From: Epinephelus fuscoguttatus
Taxonomy: Eukaryota; Chordata; Actinopteri; Perciformes; Serranidae
Assembly (NCBI RefSeq): GCF_011397635.1
Contig: NC_064764.1
Span: forward strand, 43,521,455 to 43,585,454
Direction: 5' to 3'
Length of the DNA: 64,000 nucleotides
How positions within the stretch are numbered: the stretch's first letter is position 1; each line of letters starts with the position of its first letter. This document shows positions 60,801-64,000 of this stretch, piece after piece. The position numbers were made by a program, and so were the translations under genes. Below the pieces are notes generated by a model that saw nothing but the letters and a program-made list of their open reading frames with translations, made no database searches and had not been told where the DNA came from.

Positions 60801-63800
60801 AACCTTTTTTGTCCCAGCGGGCATGACAGGAAGAATACGAAGCTCGAACTGAACCGTAACATTTTATCATCTGTCTGTCCTCACCAGTATGTGGCGCCAG
60901 GATAAACCTAAAAAAGGTTTATGGTTGGAGCAGGTGCTGATAATTTCTGAGCTGAAGGAGAAGGACTTTGACACCAACTACACCTGTCGAGCGTACAGTG
61001 CCAGGGGCTTCCCTGAAGGCTACTTTACTCTGCTACCAGAAGGTATATACACGGAGTAAGGGCAGGGACACATGCTTCAACTTTACTGCCTGGTAAATGT
61101 GACGTCGGGCACTGCCTGATACCCTTGTATCTACTCTCAGCAGATCGCCGCTGCTGAATGCATGTAGGGAAAACCCTGGTTTCAGTCCTTGATTGTGATC
61201 TGCTGAGCTGCGTTTGAAGCTGTTGTAAAATAATCTATAAACACAGTTATGACTGCTTTACAGTTTCAGTATCACTGCACCAATTAGTCACCTATTATTA
61301 ACGAGATCCCGTCTTGTTCATTGTCTCACTGAATAAGAGTAAAACTGAAACTGTCAGAAAGAAAGAAAATGAGCAAATTTCTCAAAATGTTGAATCATTA
61401 AATTCATACAGATTTTTTATAAACTGTCACATAAAATCAGAATCATTTGATCACATCTGATTTATGTGATACCGGGTGCTCTCGATGATCAACTCAACGG
61501 TTCACCTTTTCCTGTGTATAATAATTAAGGACGACTTCAGACCAGGTGTACAAACACTTTGACCTGCAGGTGATACGATGAGGAGGAGATTTAATAGACG
61601 TTAAGAGACAGGTGAAATAGTTTTTATGTTGTTTGCCTGTTTCACTGATTGTGTCATTATTTTTGCAGCGGTCTGTAAAATATCAATTAAAGGCTCATTT
61701 TGAAACTTAATTTCAAAATTATTAAGTTAAATTACAACATTTTATTTATGTTTGAGCATCTGTTAATGATAGTTAAATTTTACTGTAGAAACGTTTCATC
61801 TGTGCCTCAGAACGCTCTGACTCAATCATCCATCACCCCTCTGACATTTAATAATAATGATAAGGATGACTGAGATTTTACCACAGAAACATCAGTGATT
61901 TTCAGAATGCTTGGCACTCAGTTTTCTGGCGACCAACTTGTATGTTGATCCACTAATCTTCTCGGTTTTTAATCTGGCAGACAGTCAACCAGCAGAGGGC
62001 GCAGGCGGACACGTTCCCTCCCCACGCCATTAAAACATGATCTGAACAGACTTCAACTCAAACTTTGGTGAAGAAAAAGTGTTCACAATAAAAAGTGCAG
62101 GTCTTTTGATGCCACTCTGCTCAGACGCATCGTGACAAAGGAAATCACTGTAAAACAGCTTTTAAAAAAACAAAGTGAACAAAATTTTAAATCTTATTTT
62201 TTGTTTTAAAGAGTCGTATTATTGTTTACAACAGTAATGTTTTGGGGGTCCATTCAGTGCTGATAAGATCCGATCCATGCAGAGGCCAGTTAGACCCAGT
62301 TCAGACCCAGTTCAGACCCAGTTAGACCCAGTTCAGACCCAGTTCAGACTCAGTTAGACCCAGTTCAGACACAGTTTAGACCCAGTTCAGACTCAGTTAG
62401 ACCCAGTTCAGACTCAGTTAGACCCAGTTTAGACCCAGTTCAGACTCAGTTAGACCCAGTTCAGACTCAGTTAGACCCAGTTTAGACCCAGTTCAGACTC
62501 AGTTAGACCCAGTTCAGACCCAGTCAAACCCAGTTTAGACCCAGTTTAGACCCAGTTCAGACCCAGTTTAGACCCAGTTAGGCCCAGTTAGACCCAGTTA
62601 AGACCCAGTTAGACCCAGTTCAGACCCAGTCAAACCCAGTTTAGACCCAGTTTAGACCCAGTTAGGCCCAGTTAGACCCAGTTAAGACCCAGTTAGACCC
62701 AGTTCAGACCCAGTTAGATCCAGTTAGACCCAGTTCAGATCCAGTTCAGATCCGGATGTTTTGAATGTGGCGGCCACCACAAATAAATGAATGTGTGTGA
62801 AACCCTGAAAAGATCAATATAAGGATAGAACAACTAATAAACATTAATTATAATTAAAGCTTTAAATTTATGGAAACTTCCTGCAGCAGTGTAAATGTTC
62901 TGAAGACTCTTGAGATTGTTGCACTTTGAGAACACACACACACACACAAAACCTTGGCGGGAAAATGGGACGAGTGGCGAGAGGACAGCACTGTCAGTCA
63001 GCAGCAGGAGGCGGAGTTATGGTGGATGCACTGCGGCGGTGTGCATGTCAGCAGTGTCGCAGACAAGAGAAAGTGAAAAATGAGAATTGAAACATTTCAA
63101 ATATTCAGAATCAGTGTATGGCGATGAATTAATATTCTGTGATGAGACCACAAACACCTCATTCATTCTTACTCCATCTTGTAACGCTCATGTCCACGGC
63201 GGAGATCTTAAACTGATGTCCATCTCTACAGATCCCGACGTCATGCTTCCCGTTGGATCGGTGCTTGGTGGTGTGACCGTTCTCTTCATTATCAGTGTCG
63301 TCATCTACTACCTTTTTAAGGTCGACATCGTGCTGTGGTTCAGGAGAGCATTTCCAGTCCTCTATACTAACACAGGTAATTTTTCACAGCTAATTATTTC
63401 TATGTTCTTTAAATACACAACGATAACGTAAGCTCACAGTAAAATACACTCACCACACCCAGATGGAAACTCCCCCCACAGCCACGCTTTTACACTTCAG
63501 CACAAACACACACATACGTGAACGTACATACAGTACCCACACATCTGCAGCTCTGCCCCGTACCTGACCGCATGTGTCAACAGTATGAGCAAACAAAGGA
63601 AACAAATTAACCACAGAGCTGCCTGCAGTATTTCTCATGAAATGTCATCTGCTGGTTTCTTATGCAACACATGAACGTTTCACTGCCGTGCGCTGACATT
63701 TAGTTTGAAGCCTGTTGGTGTAAAATGAAGTTTGTGTGTGACATGACAGGGAACGTCTCCATGTAAGAATGAAGTCATGTGTGCAGGCTGAAGCACTGAA

Positions 63801-64000
63801 AATATCTGTAAGGACCTTTCTGTTTGTTTTCTGTGTCAGATTTGGATGGGAAGTTGTACGATGCCTATGTGGCATACCCACAGTCCTGTGCTGTCGGGCT
63901 CAGTAAGGAAGTGGAGGTGTTCGCCCTTCACACACTACCTCAAGTGTTGGAAAAGGCCTGCGGTTACAAACTCTTCATCGCAGGCCGTGACTGTGTTCCT
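51890..64000 (+). CDS. il1r1: Interleukin-1 receptor type 1-like, truncated by window end
   Basis: Exons: 51890-51956, 53657-53909, 56431-56623, 58905-59076, 59337-59399, 60483-60618, 60888-61042, 63232-63375 and 63840 onward. All are GT-AG with matching phases, giving 448 residues in the window. The order is: signal peptide (1 to about 20); Ig1 about 24-118; Ig2 about 125-228 (LSCPLK, QWYK, SYTCTL); Ig3 about 251-346 (VPCVG, ITWLV, NYTCRA); membrane span about 353-375; then DGKLYDAYVAYP (397-408), the start of a TIR domain, and GYKLFIAGRD. By family knowledge TIR recruits MyD88 to signal from the plasma membrane. Ig1 keeps the Cys25-Cys112 pair but has Asn46/Ser47 and Ser104 where the B-F disulfide cysteines normally sit. 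The FKVDIVLW juxtamembrane motif and position after il1r2 favour IL1R1; IL1RL1 or IL1RL2 cannot be excluded. Confidence 0.85.
52182..52356. repeat. Minisatellite in intron 1 of the IL1R1-like gene
   Basis: About six copies of a roughly 30-bp unit containing TGTCTCTGTCAGCATCTCTC and CGTCCTCAG, with TGTCCATCC variants. Confidence 0.9.
53940..54090 (+). repeat. tRNA-derived SINE with target duplication
   Basis: The 151-bp element has an A-box-like GGTAGCTTAGTGCTGG and B-box-like GGTCGCGAGTTAGACTC, and ends in an A-rich stretch. The 13-bp duplication AAAGTATAAATAT flanks it at 53,927-53,939 and 54,091-54,103. It lies just 30 bp after the Ig1 exon of the IL1R1-like gene. Confidence 0.85.
54648..54950. 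repeat. Short-period minisatellite (CTGTCAGAGAGACCTTT)
   Basis: About 19 copies of 15- to 18-bp units TTTCTGTCAGAGAGACC, TTTCTGTCAGAGACC and TCTTTCTGTCAGAGA. The open frames reading RPFCQRDLSV are artefacts. Confidence 0.93.
55030..55830 (-). mobile_element. Probable DNA-transposon fragment with N-terminal ORF remnant
   Basis: On the minus strand, 55,350-55,553 reads MAEKMQPEVSLPALL and then a lysine/alanine-rich helix (KQAEKRKSEAEKAATKKALD). After a shift the frame continues as AAFERWRQLRELKG and DAEVAVFLLD, a combination I recall from fish repeat-encoded proteins. No catalytic domain is present and the ends are unclear. The IL1R1-like gene is on the opposite strand. Confidence 0.4.
57477..58433 (+). 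mobile_element. Penelope-like element 3' end with inverted terminal repeats
   Basis: Two inverted arms match over about 170 bp: left arm 57,477-57,534 continuing at 58,022-58,137, and right arm 58,260-58,433. Between them the plus strand encodes TWIREAIEIRKRGPGTMNRD and EGAYMLSHTW, the C-terminal signature of Penelope-like elements near their GIY-YIG endonuclease. A direct ATTGTCAAACAGTTG lies at about 57,431-57,445 and 58,428-58,442 and may be the target duplication. The element is in an intron of the IL1R1-like gene. Confidence 0.7.
57535..58012. mobile_element. DNA element nested in the Penelope-like left arm (9-bp duplication)
   Basis: The 478-bp insertion splits the left arm precisely. 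It starts TAGCCTGAGTGTCAGAC, and the complement of its right end reads TAGCATGGTTCCAGACC, an imperfect inverted repeat. TACCTTGAC flanks it at 57,526-57,534 and 58,013-58,021. A 9-bp duplication fits Mutator-like elements, though superfamily is not proven. No ORF of note. Confidence 0.75.
59445..59815 (+). repeat. SINE-like element, complete (370-bp family, copy C)
   Basis: Starts TGGGCGGCACGGTGG, with GGTTAGCACTC and GGTTCGATCCC promoter-like boxes and a tail of GAATG repeats. The 12-bp duplication ATGTTATTTTGA is at 59,433-59,444 and 59,816-59,827. It lies 45 bp after a coding exon of the IL1R1-like gene, in the gene's orientation. The 127-codon open frame across it is not a gene. Confidence 0.88.
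62280..62752. repeat. 10-11-bp minisatellite in the intron before the transmembrane exon
   Basis: About 45 copies of AGACCCAGTT with an optional extra C, T or A, plus AGACTCAGTT and AAACCCAGTT variants. Multi-unit blocks recur. Confidence 0.95.

Overview
The window looks like genomic DNA from a teleost fish, probably a percomorph. Reasons: intron-rich vertebrate genes with canonical GT-AG splice sites, two teleost-type interleukin-1 receptor genes, an L2-type non-LTR retrotransposon, hAT, PIF/Harbinger-like and Penelope-like relics, tRNA-derived SINEs, and very abundant microsatellites and minisatellites. Species cannot be told from sequence alone. No bacterial-type operons, CRISPR arrays or true tRNA/rRNA genes were seen.

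Layout. 1-4,000: flank with a tRNA-derived SINE and a PIF/Harbinger-like element. 4,192-19,538 (+): a nine-coding-exon decoy receptor gene, il1r2, encoding 421 residues with three Ig domains, one membrane span, a 19-residue tail and no TIR domain. Its intron 7 (8,441-16,391) is swollen by a 12-bp minisatellite split into three blocks by transposon insertions; its last intron holds a complete hAT-like element. 20,329-25,797: a 22-bp and then a 45-bp minisatellite. 26,369-26,496: a stray chondroitin-synthase-like exon fragment. 27,490-32,559: a nearly full-length but broken L2 retrotransposon. 32,641-39,015: two oppositely oriented copies of one hAT family, with a 43-bp minisatellite and a SINE-like element between them. 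41,652-44,418: a 28-bp minisatellite. 44,419-51,889: no convincing gene, with a composite minisatellite at 49,404-50,372. 51,890 to beyond 64,000 (+): an IL1R1-like signalling receptor, truncated by the window edge just after its TIR domain begins; its introns carry SINEs, a Penelope-like relic and more minisatellites.

How the genes relate. Il1r2 and the IL1R1-like gene lie head-to-tail on the same strand, as in the mammalian IL1R2-IL1R1 cluster. By family knowledge, the TIR-bearing receptor transmits the IL-1-type signal, while the short-tailed type 2 receptor binds ligand without signalling. Both reading frames join intact across every predicted splice junction, so both look functional.

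The strongest unusual points are: tandem repeats making up roughly a quarter of the window; loss of both canonical B-F cysteines from Ig domain 1 of the IL1R1-like protein (and of one from il1r2); a splice donor that is itself the first unit of a (GT)n tract; a hAT copy whose internal deletion has 5-bp microhomology; and a DNA element nested in a Penelope-like terminal repeat with a clean 9-bp duplication. I did not find a convincing new multi-gene system. The very long open frames across the minisatellites are by-products of repeat periods divisible by three, not genes.
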